DNA of 64,000 nt from Nanohaloarchaea archaeon SW_7_43_1. GTDB taxonomy: Archaea > Nanohalarchaeota > Nanosalinia > Nanosalinales > Nanosalinaceae. A program made the position numbers and the translations under genes. Shown here one piece after another: positions 41,300-47,911 of the stretch. The stretch spans positions 1 through 64,000 of the forward strand of contig PXPE01000001.1 of the NCBI GenBank assembly GCA_003009795.1. Direction: 5' to 3'. Positions within the stretch are counted from its first letter, which is position 1; every line of letters starts with the position of its first letter. The notes under the pieces are model-generated. The model was given only the letters and a program-made list of their open reading frames with translations, was not told the origin of the DNA and made no database searches.

Positions 41300-41593
41300 A
41301 TGACTACAGATACTAGGGAAAGAGCGACTGAAATGGCAGACGAACTTGGTTTCAGTGACGAGGGAGAGCTTATGGACGTTGCTGTCGATACATTATTAGC
41401 TGCAAGACCTGATATTAGAAAGGATTTAGCCATCGCACTTTACAGGGATAACAGGATCTCATTAGATAGAGCTGTAGAGATTGCAGGTATGGAACGGAAA
41501 GAGTTCAAAGAAATACTTAAAGAGGAAAACATTGAGAGAGAATCAGGTTCTCTAGATCAATCGGTCAAGAATATTGCCGATTACAGCGGTTGA
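41300..41593 (+). CDS. UPF0175-like antitoxin (cassette 4)
   Basis: A 97-residue protein. N-terminal part TRERATEMADELGFSDEGELMDVAVDTLLAARP, then the UPF0175-like IRKDLAIALYRDNRISLDRAVEIAGMERKEFKEILKEENIERE, close in layout to cassettes 1 and 3. The TATA box ACTGATTTATTATTC precedes it by about 25 nt, part of the repeated R3 module. It ends 6 nt before the toxin gene. Confidence 0.85.
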   Translation: MTTDTRERATEMADELGFSDEGELMDVAVDTLLAARPDIRKDLAIALYRDNRISLDRAVEIAGMERKEFKEILKEENIERESGSLDQSVKNIADYSG

Positions 41594-41599
41594 GGCATT

Positions 41600-42007
41600 A
41601 TGCTAGTAGCAGATACAGATTTTCTAGGTGCTTTTCTGAAAGCAAAATCAGTTGATATTATTCTTGATATCTTTGATGAGAATAAAATTGTGATACCGAA
41701 ACAGGTAGAAGAAGAGATTCTAGAAGAACTAGGCAGAAGATTCGACAATAGAATAGAAGTAAGAAATACCAAGCCGATACAGGATTTAAATCTAGGGGAA
41801 GGAGAAAGAGCAGTAATATCTCTGGCAACAAAAGAAGATCTGATTCTCATGAACGATCGAAAAGCTTGTGGAAAAGCCGAAGAATTGAATTTGAAACCAG
41901 TTACGGTACCCGGATTTCCAAAATTTGTAGAAAAAGAAGTAGGCTCTGAGAAAACACGGGAAATAGCAGATAAAATACGGGTTAAAGATAATTACATTTT
42001 TTCTTAG
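41600..42007 (+). CDS. PIN-domain toxin (cassette 4)
   Basis: A 135-residue PIN-type protein (MLVADTDFLGAFLKAKSVDIILDIFDENKIVIPKQVEEEIL, then LNLGEGERAVISLATKEDLILMNDRKACGKAEELNLKPVTVPGFPKFV). Acidic residues D5/D7, E38, E76 and D91 fit a PIN nuclease. It is intact and paired with the preceding antitoxin. It resembles the cassette 3 toxin in its first half. Confidence 0.85.
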   Translation: MLVADTDFLGAFLKAKSVDIILDIFDENKIVIPKQVEEEILEELGRRFDNRIEVRNTKPIQDLNLGEGERAVISLATKEDLILMNDRKACGKAEELNLKPVTVPGFPKFVEKEVGSEKTREIADKIRVKDNYIFS

Positions 42008-42050
42008 AAAGAAAGAGAGGAATTAGGATTAAATGATCAATAAATCTGTC

Positions 42051-42196
42051 AAGCTTTATCAGCAATTACGCTGATGACGAAAAAGACCTAGCTGGGAAGT
42101 CAACACACCGTGACAACTTCCGCTTCCCAAGAAAAGCTGCAGGGTAACAGACCCAACCCCTCAATTTTTCCTTATATTTTCTCTAAAACTGGCCGA
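42051..42196 (+). repeat. Repeat R4: about 80 nt of S-layer coding end plus terminator
   Basis: The first part (TTATCAGCAATTACGCTGAT...GACAACTTCCGCTTCCCA, 42055-42128) is clearly homologous to 38473-38549, the last 25 or so codons of the S-layer gene. It is interrupted by small indels and has no function as a frame. It continues with GAAAAGCTGCAGGGTAACAG, ACCCAACCCCTCAATTTTTC, a decayed version of the terminator. This is the strongest evidence that the repeats descend from the S-layer 3' end. Confidence 0.92.
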
Positions 42197-42230
42197 AAAG
42201 AGTTTAAGTCTGAACCTCAATAAAAATCTT

Positions 42231-42380
42231 ATGATTGAAACTGTAGAAAGAGAGGACAAAAGTATTGAGGAACTAATGGAAGAGATGAAAGAAGGCGCTC
42301 AAGATATGATTGAAGGAAATACTGAGTCAGATAAATCTTCTATCAGAGCCCGGATCGAAAAATTGAAAGAGGATCTCTAA
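42231..42380 (+). CDS. Small candidate antitoxin (cassette 5)
   Basis: A 49-residue acidic helical protein (MIETVEREDKSIEELMEEMK...IRARIEKLKEDL). The same length and pattern recur at 44798 (SxEELxExxKE...SIRxRIEx), so these form a family. A leaderless ATG follows an AGTTTAAGTC box. It is convergent with, and overlaps by 38 nt, the RelE-like gene on the other strand. Antitoxin function is inferred from that position, from size and from charge. Confidence 0.65.
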   Translation: MIETVEREDKSIEELMEEMKEGAQDMIEGNTESDKSSIRARIEKLKEDL

Positions 42381-42681
42381 TCTTCCCTGTCAGCTTTTTG
42401 GCTTCTTTCTTGGTTAATACTCTCCAACCGTAGATAGTATCGTCTTCAAGTTCCTCAACATAACCTCCTTCTACAAACCAGGCTCTATAATCTCTACCTA
42501 AGTTTATCTGGAGAACAGGATTCATATTCACTGAGAGAAACTTATCGAAAGCCTGTCTAGGAGAGGCCCCCAAACTAAGATTCTTCTCAATAGCGTCTTT
42601 CTTACTGAGATAGGTATCTCCTACTTCATCCGGAAGTTCAACAAGATCCTTCATAGCTCTCTCAGTAACTTCTATCTCCAT
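42343..42681 (-). CDS. RelE/ParE-fold toxin-like protein (cassette 5)
   Basis: A 112-residue protein with RelE-type layout: MEIEVTERAMKDLVELPDEVGDTYLSKKDAIEKNL, then NPVLQINLGRDYRAWFVEG (the central R-x-W strand) and GWRVLTKKEAKKL. It would be a ribosome-dependent or mRNA-cleaving toxin. Unlike standard relBE pairs it lies on the strand opposite to its neighbouring small ORF, with 3' ends overlapping by 38 nt. The ATG at 42681 is preceded by an AACTTAAGTACTTTATA TATA region. Confidence 0.72.
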   Translation of the reverse strand: MEIEVTERAMKDLVELPDEVGDTYLSKKDAIEKNLSLGASPRQAFDKFLSVNMNPVLQINLGRDYRAWFVEGGYVEELEDDTIYGWRVLTKKEAKKLTGKIRDPLSIFRSGL

Positions 42682-42826
42682 ATAAAGTACTTAAGTTGAT
42701 CTCATTAATAACAGTAAAAAACGAATATCTGCTAAATAGGTCTCTTCAAAGATTAATAGAGCTAAAATCATTCTTTCTTGCTTTCTGGCCGAAATTATTT
42801 ATAGCTCAAGCAAGTCACTGAATAGT

Positions 42827-42973
42827 ATGAATGCAGAAAACCATGATATTGGCAGATCGTTAAAGAATCGATCGGGGATTAAAGAAGCAGTGGCCACACA
42901 GGATAAACTAAGAAGTAAAAATAGTGACTGGAATGGAGAGGAAGAGATTCAGAAACGGCGGAAAAAGAGATAG
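42827..42973 (+). CDS. Small candidate antitoxin (cassette 6)
   Basis: A 48-residue basic protein (MNAENHDIGRSLKNRSGIKEAV...QKRRKKR) that overlaps the start of the PIN frame by about 4 nt. It has a TTATTTATAGC TATA box about 25 nt upstream, next to CTTTCTGGCCGAAA, the promoter motif shared by other cassettes. A VapB-like antitoxin role is inferred from the overlap only. Confidence 0.55.
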   Translation: MNAENHDIGRSLKNRSGIKEAVATQDKLRSKNSDWNGEEEIQKRRKKR

Positions 42974-43323
42974 TTGTACTTGATGCATCAGTCGTTGTAA
43001 AATGGTTTTCTGAAGAGGATTTAACAGACAAATCTCTTGAAATAAGAGAAATGTATCTGGAAGATGAAATAGACATAGTACTTCCCGATCTTATTTTAAC
43101 TGAGTTAGTCAATGCATTAAGATATAGTTCAGAGTTTGATTCAGAGGATGTAAAAACAGCAATACAGATTTATCTTCGACAGAGCTTGAGGAGAAAGCAA
43201 ATGAGTGGAGATCGTAGTTATCTGATTAATACCAACATTTTTGTCGAATATGTTCTATCTAATTTTTTCACTACCAATGTACCGATATTTTTAACATATT
43301 CAAGAAACATATTATGGTTATAG
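42970..43323 (+). pseudogene. Truncated PIN toxin (cassette 6)
   Basis: From about 42970 the frame reads a good VapC-type PIN start (VVLDASVVVKWFSEEDL, then LPDLILTELVNALRYSSEFDSEDV) but has no standard start codon at its head. After about residue 75 the sequence no longer looks like PIN and runs into DNA resembling a cassette promoter (43281-43305). The second half, with the last catalytic Asp residues, is missing. A probable deletion joined the toxin to the next cassette. Confidence 0.7.
43281..43305 (+). repeat. Second copy of the cassette 1 promoter
   Basis: ACCGATATTTTTAACATATTCAAG repeats 38651-38675 (ACCGATATTTTTAAGATATTCAAG in pieces) with one change. In both cases it lies about 25-35 nt before a small antitoxin-like ORF. 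Confidence 0.85.
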
Positions 43324-43475
43324 AAATGGGTATTTACGCTGATGATGTTGCGGAGTTCACCAGAAAAGGTGAGAACAAGAGAAAACTGGGAGATGTACTG
43401 GCCGGAAGATTCTCAGACCTAGAGATAGACTCGGTAGAAGAAATAAGAAAACTCAAGGAGCGAGAATATGAATAG
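43314..43475 (+). CDS. Small acidic/basic protein, candidate antitoxin (cassette 7a)
   Basis: A 53-residue protein (MVIEMGIYADDVAEFTRKGENKRKLGDVLAGRFSDLEI...KEREYE). It begins directly after the duplicated promoter and overlaps the following ORF by 8 nt. The helical, charged sequence is typical of small antitoxins, but no family is recognised. Confidence 0.55.
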   Translation: MVIEMGIYADDVAEFTRKGENKRKLGDVLAGRFSDLEIDSVEEIRKLKEREYE

Positions 43476-43587
43476 ACTTGAACTAGCAGACTCAATAGCA
43501 TCTAAAAGTAAGCTCACAGCAGATGATGCACAAGAGATCAGCGAAAAGATAAAAGAAGGAATAGCAGAGAAACACGGTTTAGAGTAG
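43468..43587 (+). CDS. Very small protein, candidate antitoxin component (cassette 7b)
   Basis: A 39-residue protein (MNRLELADSIASKSKLTADDAQEISEKIKEGIAEKHGLE). The LADSIASKSKLTADDA segment resembles the end of VapB-type antitoxins in which Leu/Asp pairs alternate. It overlaps the previous ORF and ends immediately before the next ATG (TAGATG), so three small ORFs are tightly packed. Confidence 0.5.
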   Translation: MNRLELADSIASKSKLTADDAQEISEKIKEGIAEKHGLE

Positions 43588-43764
43588 ATGAAATTAATGA
43601 ATCCCAAAAATTTGGACTCTGATGATACAGGTAATTTTGTGAGAGAGGTAGCTTTATCACGGATTGAGAAAGGCAGCATTTCACCAGAACTTCTAAATCT
43701 GGTTGTAGATGAAGAGGGTTCTAGTTTAGATGATGAAAAAGAGGTTTTCAAGTCCTTGAGGTAA
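43588..43764 (+). CDS. Small protein of unknown function (cassette 7c)
   Basis: A 58-residue acidic protein (MKLMNPKNLDSDDTGNFVREVALSRIEKGSISPELLNLV...). It starts at the base after the preceding stop and ends 18 nt before a truncated PIN start, so it occupies the antitoxin position relative to that remnant. No family is recognised. Confidence 0.5.
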   Translation: MKLMNPKNLDSDDTGNFVREVALSRIEKGSISPELLNLVVDEEGSSLDDEKEVFKSLR

Positions 43765-43782
43765 AAACTTAAGGAAACAAGA

Positions 43783-43845
43783 ATGAAAATCATCGTGGAC
43801 GCAAACGTTCTAGTGACAATCCCAACAGAAGAAGAAAATAGGTAA
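43783..43845 (+). pseudogene. PIN toxin remnant (cassette 7)
   Basis: Twenty codons (MKIIVDANVLVTIPTEEENR) show the standard beginning of a PIN domain (IVDANVL) followed by an early TAA. The rest of the toxin is absent. Confidence 0.6.
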
Positions 43846-43854
43846 TGTGAAGAA

Positions 43855-43886
43855 GATAGGGCTTAATGTAGAAAAATGTATTAGTT
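43855..43886 (+). repeat. Imperfect direct repeat, copy 1
   Basis: GATAGGGCTTAATGTAGAAA is followed by AATGTATTA. It matches 44734-44760 (GACTAGGGCTTAATGTGGAA, ACCTGTATT). Each copy lies just after the end of a small gene or remnant, and may mark another recombination junction. Confidence 0.65.
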
Positions 43887-43920
43887 GTCACTTCTCATAA
43901 CATTTATGTAATCTAGTATC

Positions 43921-44049
43921 ATGCCAGAAAAGGCCACTAATGACCCATCAGAGGACTTCTCTCTTGAATACCTGATGCATAGATTTGAGAGAGACCTGAA
44001 GGGATTCAAGAAGAACGTTGATGGAGTTTTTTGCGAACATTCCGATTAA
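43921..44049 (+). CDS. Small hypothetical protein
   Basis: A 42-residue ORF (MPEKATNDPSEDFSLEYLMHRFERDLKGFKKNVDGVFCEHSD). An AT-rich TTTATGTAATC lies about 25 nt upstream, compatible with a leaderless message. The codon pattern is plausible, but a real gene is not certain. Confidence 0.4.
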   Translation: MPEKATNDPSEDFSLEYLMHRFERDLKGFKKNVDGVFCEHSD

Positions 44050-44078
44050 TTCTGCCGCCATTTTCCTCATTAAAAATA

Positions 44079-44363
44079 TTAAGCCTCAATCTTCTCCTTT
44101 TCTACTTTAATATCTGCGTCTATTATTCTGCCTAAGTGATTAACAAGATCTGAATCAGGGTTTAGGCGATAAAGGGTTGTTCCGCCGTATTTCTTTTTCT
44201 TCTTAACTATTTTGTTTTCTTCTAATGTATCCCACGAGTTGTAAAGAGCTGATCTGGATATTCCTGCTGCTTCTGCTAGCTCTTTCTTTGAATACCCTAC
44301 ATTTGGATGGTCTAAAAGGACATCCATAATCTTCTCGATGGTCGGATTCAAGATTTGGTTCAT
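44079..44363 (-). CDS. Winged-helix DNA-binding protein
   Basis: A 94-residue regulator: IMDVLLDHPNVGYSKKELAEAAGISRSALYNSWDTLEENKIVKKKKKYGGTTLYRLNPDSDLV read as helix, turn, recognition helix (ISRSALYNSWDTL) and wing (KKKKYGGTTLYRL). It is divergent from another small wHTH-like protein gene with 86 nt of shared promoter, so mutual regulation is possible. It is likely a local regulator of the island. Confidence 0.78.
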   Translation of the reverse strand: MNQILNPTIEKIMDVLLDHPNVGYSKKELAEAAGISRSALYNSWDTLEENKIVKKKKKYGGTTLYRLNPDSDLVNHLGRIIDADIKVEKEKIEA

Positions 44364-44449
44364 GGATGTGTATCAACGAACGAACTTTTTATAACTGTGG
44401 TTAACTTGACACATTCAATGTATGGTAAGAAAAACGCTGGTAAGATGTC

Positions 44450-44737
44450 ATGAATGATTCTCTAGACAGAGAAGGCAAGAAGATAGCTATACTGGCCAAA
44501 TTAGGCAGAAAAACAAAAATAGGGATGGACTACATACCTAAAGAAAAAGCTTACAGCAGAATACCCGGACATGCAAGAGGAGAACTTGAAGGTATTCTAG
44601 ATGAAATGCATAAAGACGGGCTAATAGAATATCATAAAGGGAAAAACTGTATTTCAATCAATCCTAACTCTATCTCCGAAGTAGTAGATTTAATCGAGGA
44701 CGAAGTGCCAAGCTATGTAATCAACATGCTAGACTAG
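44450..44737 (+). CDS. Small winged-helix-like protein
   Basis: A 95-residue protein. GKKIAILAKLGRKTKIGMDYIPKEKAYSRIPGHARGELEGILDEMHKDGLIEYHKGKNCISINPNSISEVVDLIE is consistent with a winged helix whose wing is EYHKGKNCISINP. It is divergent from the preceding regulator. The ATG at 44450 is chosen. The stop coincides with the second copy of the GGGCTTAATGT repeat. Confidence 0.68.
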   Translation: MNDSLDREGKKIAILAKLGRKTKIGMDYIPKEKAYSRIPGHARGELEGILDEMHKDGLIEYHKGKNCISINPNSISEVVDLIEDEVPSYVINMLD

Positions 44738-44760
44738 GGCTTAATGTGGAAACCTGTATT
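44734..44760 (+). repeat. Imperfect direct repeat, copy 2
   Basis: GACTAGGGCTTAATGTGGAA followed by ACCTGTATT matches 43855-43886. Confidence 0.65.
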
Positions 44761-44797
44761 AAAGCTGGCATCTAAATTTGAAATCAGGTGAGTAAAT

Positions 44798-44947
44798 GTG
44801 CCAGAAGTTACTGAACAAATGGATTTAAGTTTGGAGGAACTAATTGAAGGAACAAAGGAGTCTCTTAGACAGGCCAGAGACGGTGAAACTCTTAGTGATG
44901 AAGAATCTATCCGAGAGCGGATTGAACAATATCGTCAAAAGTCTTAG
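44798..44947 (+). CDS. Small candidate antitoxin, paralogue of 42231-42380, without a visible toxin
   Basis: A 49-residue protein starting at GTG 44798 (PEVTEQMDLSLEELIEGTKESLRQA...IRERIEQYRQKS). It is the same length as the cassette 5 small ORF, with conserved S-x-EEL and S-I-R-x-R-I-E positions. No toxin gene overlaps or follows it, so it is an orphan antitoxin candidate. Confidence 0.6.
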   Translation: MPEVTEQMDLSLEELIEGTKESLRQARDGETLSDEESIRERIEQYRQKS

Positions 44948-45067
44948 AACTATCCTCAATTCTATGTGCTTCTTTAGCGGTAGAACCCTGATATAAGGAA
45001 AATGAACTATAAATTGTGGAGACTTATACCCACCTCAAATAAATAATTTGGACACAATAAAAGTGAA

Positions 45068-45463
45068 GTGCCACAACAAACTAATCGGTTTAATTGGTTG
45101 AGGATGAAGAACAAGGATAGGTATGATACTTTGGTGGAGACCTGTGAAGACCTGGGAAAAGCACTTGTAGAAATTGATCTGTACCAGAGCAGTATTGACG
45201 GCGTATGCAGGGAATTGGAAAACAATGAGGAAACCAACAGTTACAATAGATCAAAGGTAAAGGAAAGCCTTGAAACACTGGAGAGCTTCAACTACCTGAG
45301 CACTTACAGTGCCAGCCTGAAAGAGGAATACGAGTTAGAGCAGTTCAATGAAGAGGATTACAAACAGTTAATGGAAGAAGTAGAGGAAGCTGAAAGCAAA
45401 GACACACTACAGGCAACATTACCGGCCGAAGATATTATACCTGGAATCTATAACGTCAGTTAG
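45068..45463 (+). CDS. Protein of unknown function, paralogue of 46297-46683
   Basis: A 131-residue acidic protein starting at GTG 45068. Shared features with the gene at 46297: a YDTLVETCEDLGKALVEIDL-like segment, a central region with alternating Leu, and an ending of the form D-x-x-P-G-I-x-N-x-x (DIIPGIYNVS). The order suggests a small helical domain, perhaps with a winged helix in the middle (RSKVKESLETLESFNYLSTY). No family is recognised. A TATA-like AAATAATTTGG lies about 20 nt before the start. Confidence 0.65.
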   Translation: MPQQTNRFNWLRMKNKDRYDTLVETCEDLGKALVEIDLYQSSIDGVCRELENNEETNSYNRSKVKESLETLESFNYLSTYSASLKEEYELEQFNEEDYKQLMEEVEEAESKDTLQATLPAEDIIPGIYNVS

Positions 45464-45556
45464 AAAAATTTTGGCAGTTACCGGAGAGTATAGTCCTCAA
45501 TTCGGGAAGAGCTTATTTCGGGAAAAATATATTAAGTATGTGCTGTGATATAGTCC

Positions 45557-45673
45557 ATGTGGTGTGACCTTATGGAGAGAAGAGACAGAAAGTCGGTTCA
45601 GCTATCTGAAGAATATGAGGATCTATCCACCAGAGAAATCCTAGAAAAGGTTAGGGAAAGAAGAACAGTCTAA
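45557..45673 (+). CDS. Small candidate antitoxin, convergent with a PIN gene
   Basis: A 38-residue ORF (MWCDLMERRDRKSVQLSEEYEDLSTREILEKVRERRTV); an internal ATG at 45572 would give 33 residues. The first ATG fits a leaderless start about 25 nt after the AATATATTAAG TATA box. It ends 4 nt inside the convergent PIN-like gene. The basic/acidic helical nature fits an antitoxin. Confidence 0.5.
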   Translation: MWCDLMERRDRKSVQLSEEYEDLSTREILEKVRERRTV

Positions 45674-46125
45674 ACTCTTTCTACATCTGTTAAATCTTTC
45701 AAACTCCAGTCAAATTCTCCTATAGTATGAATTACATCTGCATCTTCGCATACTGCCTTGCTGACTATGTAAAAGTCGGTTCTGTCGTCATCAACCCTAT
45801 TATCAATTTTCAAAACTTCTTTCATAGACTCTATAAGATTTGGAGGTTTTGGAGTCAATAAAAATAGTTCATTTTGCCCATAAGCCCTTTTAAAGTTTAA
45901 TAAAGCTTGTTCCCTTTCATTAATACTATCAAAGAGTTCCTCGTCATGTAAAGCATCGTTAACCTCTCCTAAAACATCATGTGTGGTAGCGGGTAACCTA
46001 TTGGAATTATTTTTTACCTCATAAAGTTTAGAGCGAGCCTCCGAAGCTTTTTCTTTATCTAAAGCTATTTCTAAAAAGATAGCACTATCAAATACCTCTA
46101 AAGTATCAAAATCTGATTTCTCCAT
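45670..46125 (-). CDS. PIN-like domain protein
   Basis: A 151-residue protein with PIN-type spacing: VFDSAIFLEIALDKEKASEA (first Asp), TTHDVLGEVNDAL (Glu), DDDRTDFYIVSKAVCEDADVIHTIGEFDWSL (later Asp). It could be a nuclease toxin. It lies opposite to the small ORF at 45557, with stops overlapping by 4 nt, the second tail-to-tail pair in this island. Confidence 0.65.
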   Translation of the reverse strand: MEKSDFDTLEVFDSAIFLEIALDKEKASEARSKLYEVKNNSNRLPATTHDVLGEVNDALHDEELFDSINEREQALLNFKRAYGQNELFLLTPKPPNLIESMKEVLKIDNRVDDDRTDFYIVSKAVCEDADVIHTIGEFDWSLKDLTDVERV

Positions 46126-46296
46126 ATTTCCTATTTAGGTCAACTCATTGATATACTAACATGCAGATTAGAGCATTCTTGATACTTATTGCTGGAGACG
46201 GGAAGATACCCTCAGAAACAACATTGATTCATTAAATATTCAAAACTGATCCAATATCGGAGAAAGAGATAAATAATTTGTAGGTAATAATTTTCT

Positions 46297-46683
46297 GTGA
46301 CAGAATCGAGTTTCTATAATGCCGCGTTGAATGAACTAACGGAAGAAGAGTATAATAAGCTGAATGATACGTTCAATGATGTACGTGAGTATTTAGTGGA
46401 AATTGATTTGAGGGAATGTAAGCCTACAGGTTTCTACAGGACACTCAAAGACAGAGATACAGATCTAGGGTACGACCTGGATTATGCTGAAGCTATTTTA
46501 TCTGGCATGGGGAAACTTGGTTTCATCAGGAAACAAGGTAGTGAAGTAGATGCGTATGATCTCACTGAATTTGACAGAGATAAAGCAGATGAACTGGAAG
46601 AAGAACTAAAGATTGAATGGAAAGCCAGAAATGTGGAGAATTTTCCTGATGCTGCTCCGGGCATAATAAATTATGTAGACTGA
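46297..46683 (+). CDS. Protein of unknown function, paralogue of 45068-45463
   Basis: A 128-residue acidic protein starting at GTG 46297. It shares EYLVEIDL, a central helical region (YDLDYAEAILSGMGKLGFIRKQG, which reads like a winged helix), and the ending APGIINYVD with the gene at 45068. The paralogues flank the convergent PIN pair. No family is recognised. Confidence 0.65.
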   Translation: MTESSFYNAALNELTEEEYNKLNDTFNDVREYLVEIDLRECKPTGFYRTLKDRDTDLGYDLDYAEAILSGMGKLGFIRKQGSEVDAYDLTEFDRDKADELEEELKIEWKARNVENFPDAAPGIINYVD

Positions 46684-46756
46684 TATTCAACTCCTCATAA
46701 GCGAGAAACGTTTAACCTTACTTCGAGGCCTACGTTAACCTGTATCAAAAGAATAC

Positions 46757-47911
46757 TTACTTTTCTTCACCTGAGATTCTGTTACCTGCCATCATAAGTA
46801 AAGCGCTTAACCCGGAAAGTACAAAAACCGCGTTAAAAGCCATTCTTTCAGTTGAAACCATGAATGCAGTTATGAATGTAGTGGCTGCTATAATCTTTCC
46901 AAACGAGTTAAACATTTTTTTGGAGGCATAGAAGCTTCTTACCTCATTATCTTCAGCTCCATCAGCGTATTTAGAGAACAACGGTATATCGTATAACTTG
47001 AACGCGAGGCCTCCTGCTATTGATAGTATGAATGCCTCTGAAGGACTTGAAACCACTATCCTGAAAAGATAGATTATTCCGGCTAGAAATGCTCCTGTGA
47101 GTATGATTTTGCTTCTACTGTATTTTGAGGAGATGTAACCTGAGAGGTAAGCCATTATCATAAATCCTACGGTATCAAAAGACCTTACTAGACCTGAGGA
47201 GATACTTCCTGCAACAAATATGTATGTAAACAAAGAGAAAATTGCTACCGCTGCATATCCCTGTATTCCTCTGGAAACAAAGATTGGTGAAAACTTGAGG
47301 TACTCTCTATCCAGTAAAGACCTCCATTTCAGATCTGCTGTCTCCTTCTTAATGGTGATTGATCCTGCCGGAACTACGGAAATAGCAACTGATACGAAAG
47401 CAACCGCCAGCATCGTCTGGAAACCTCCGAAAGCTGATACAATGCCTCCCACCACTGGGCCTAGAAGCCTCCCGATATTAGGAAGTGACATTAAATGGGC
47501 TGCCTCCACTTCTCTATCCTCTCTTGATGAGTCCTCCACGAACTCAAGGTTCATGCTTTCAACATGTAAAGCTGCTCCGATCGAATAGAGAAACGCAACT
47601 GTCAAAGTCACATAGATACCGGGGTCCAGGAAGTATATCAGCAGGATCGCAGGAAGAAGAAATAGATAGGAGGTATATAGGCCTGATCGGAAACCATACT
47701 TGTTAATCATCTTCATGATAGGGAAAGCGGCTATGAAACCTGTCAAGCCTTTAGCTACCAGATAAAGAGCCGGCATCAACAAACTCCCGGTCTCGGAGTA
47801 TATCAGTATTGGAATGAAGATACCTAGCATTGAAAGAGCAAAGTTCTTGAAAAACTCATAGGCTATCAAATCTTCAAAGTCGGTACCTTTGTTGGCGAGA
47901 GTCTTTATCAT
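46757..47911 (-). CDS. Major facilitator superfamily transporter
   Basis: A 384-residue membrane protein with about eleven or twelve hydrophobic segments and the loop motif between segments 2 and 3 typical of MFS (MIKTLANKGTDFEDLIAYEFF start, INKYGFRSGLY as the G-x-x-x-D/R-R-x-G-equivalent). The central cytoplasmic loop contains KKETADLKWRSLLDREYLKFS. Substrate is unknown. Its start overlaps the end of the upstream membrane protein by 4 nt, so they are co-expressed. Confidence 0.82.
   Translation of the reverse strand: MIKTLANKGTDFEDLIAYEFFKNFALSMLGIFIPILIYSETGSLLMPALYLVAKGLTGFIAAFPIMKMINKYGFRSGLYTSYLFLLPAILLIYFLDPGIYVTLTVAFLYSIGAALHVESMNLEFVEDSSREDREVEAAHLMSLPNIGRLLGPVVGGIVSAFGGFQTMLAVAFVSVAISVVPAGSITIKKETADLKWRSLLDREYLKFSPIFVSRGIQGYAAVAIFSLFTYIFVAGSISSGLVRSFDTVGFMIMAYLSGYISSKYSRSKIILTGAFLAGIIYLFRIVVSSPSEAFILSIAGGLAFKLYDIPLFSKYADGAEDNEVRSFYASKKMFNSFGKIIAATTFITAFMVSTERMAFNAVFVLSGLSALLMMAGNRISGEEK

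Noticed and set aside
38554-44800. CRISPR array
   Set aside because: Repeats are few, long, irregularly spaced by 1 kb and have terminator structure. No short regular repeat-spacer pattern was seen anywhere in the window.
38554-46700. Integrated virus or plasmid
   Set aside because: No integrase, transposase, replication or capsid gene was found, and no terminal inverted repeats were seen. A cassette island fits better.
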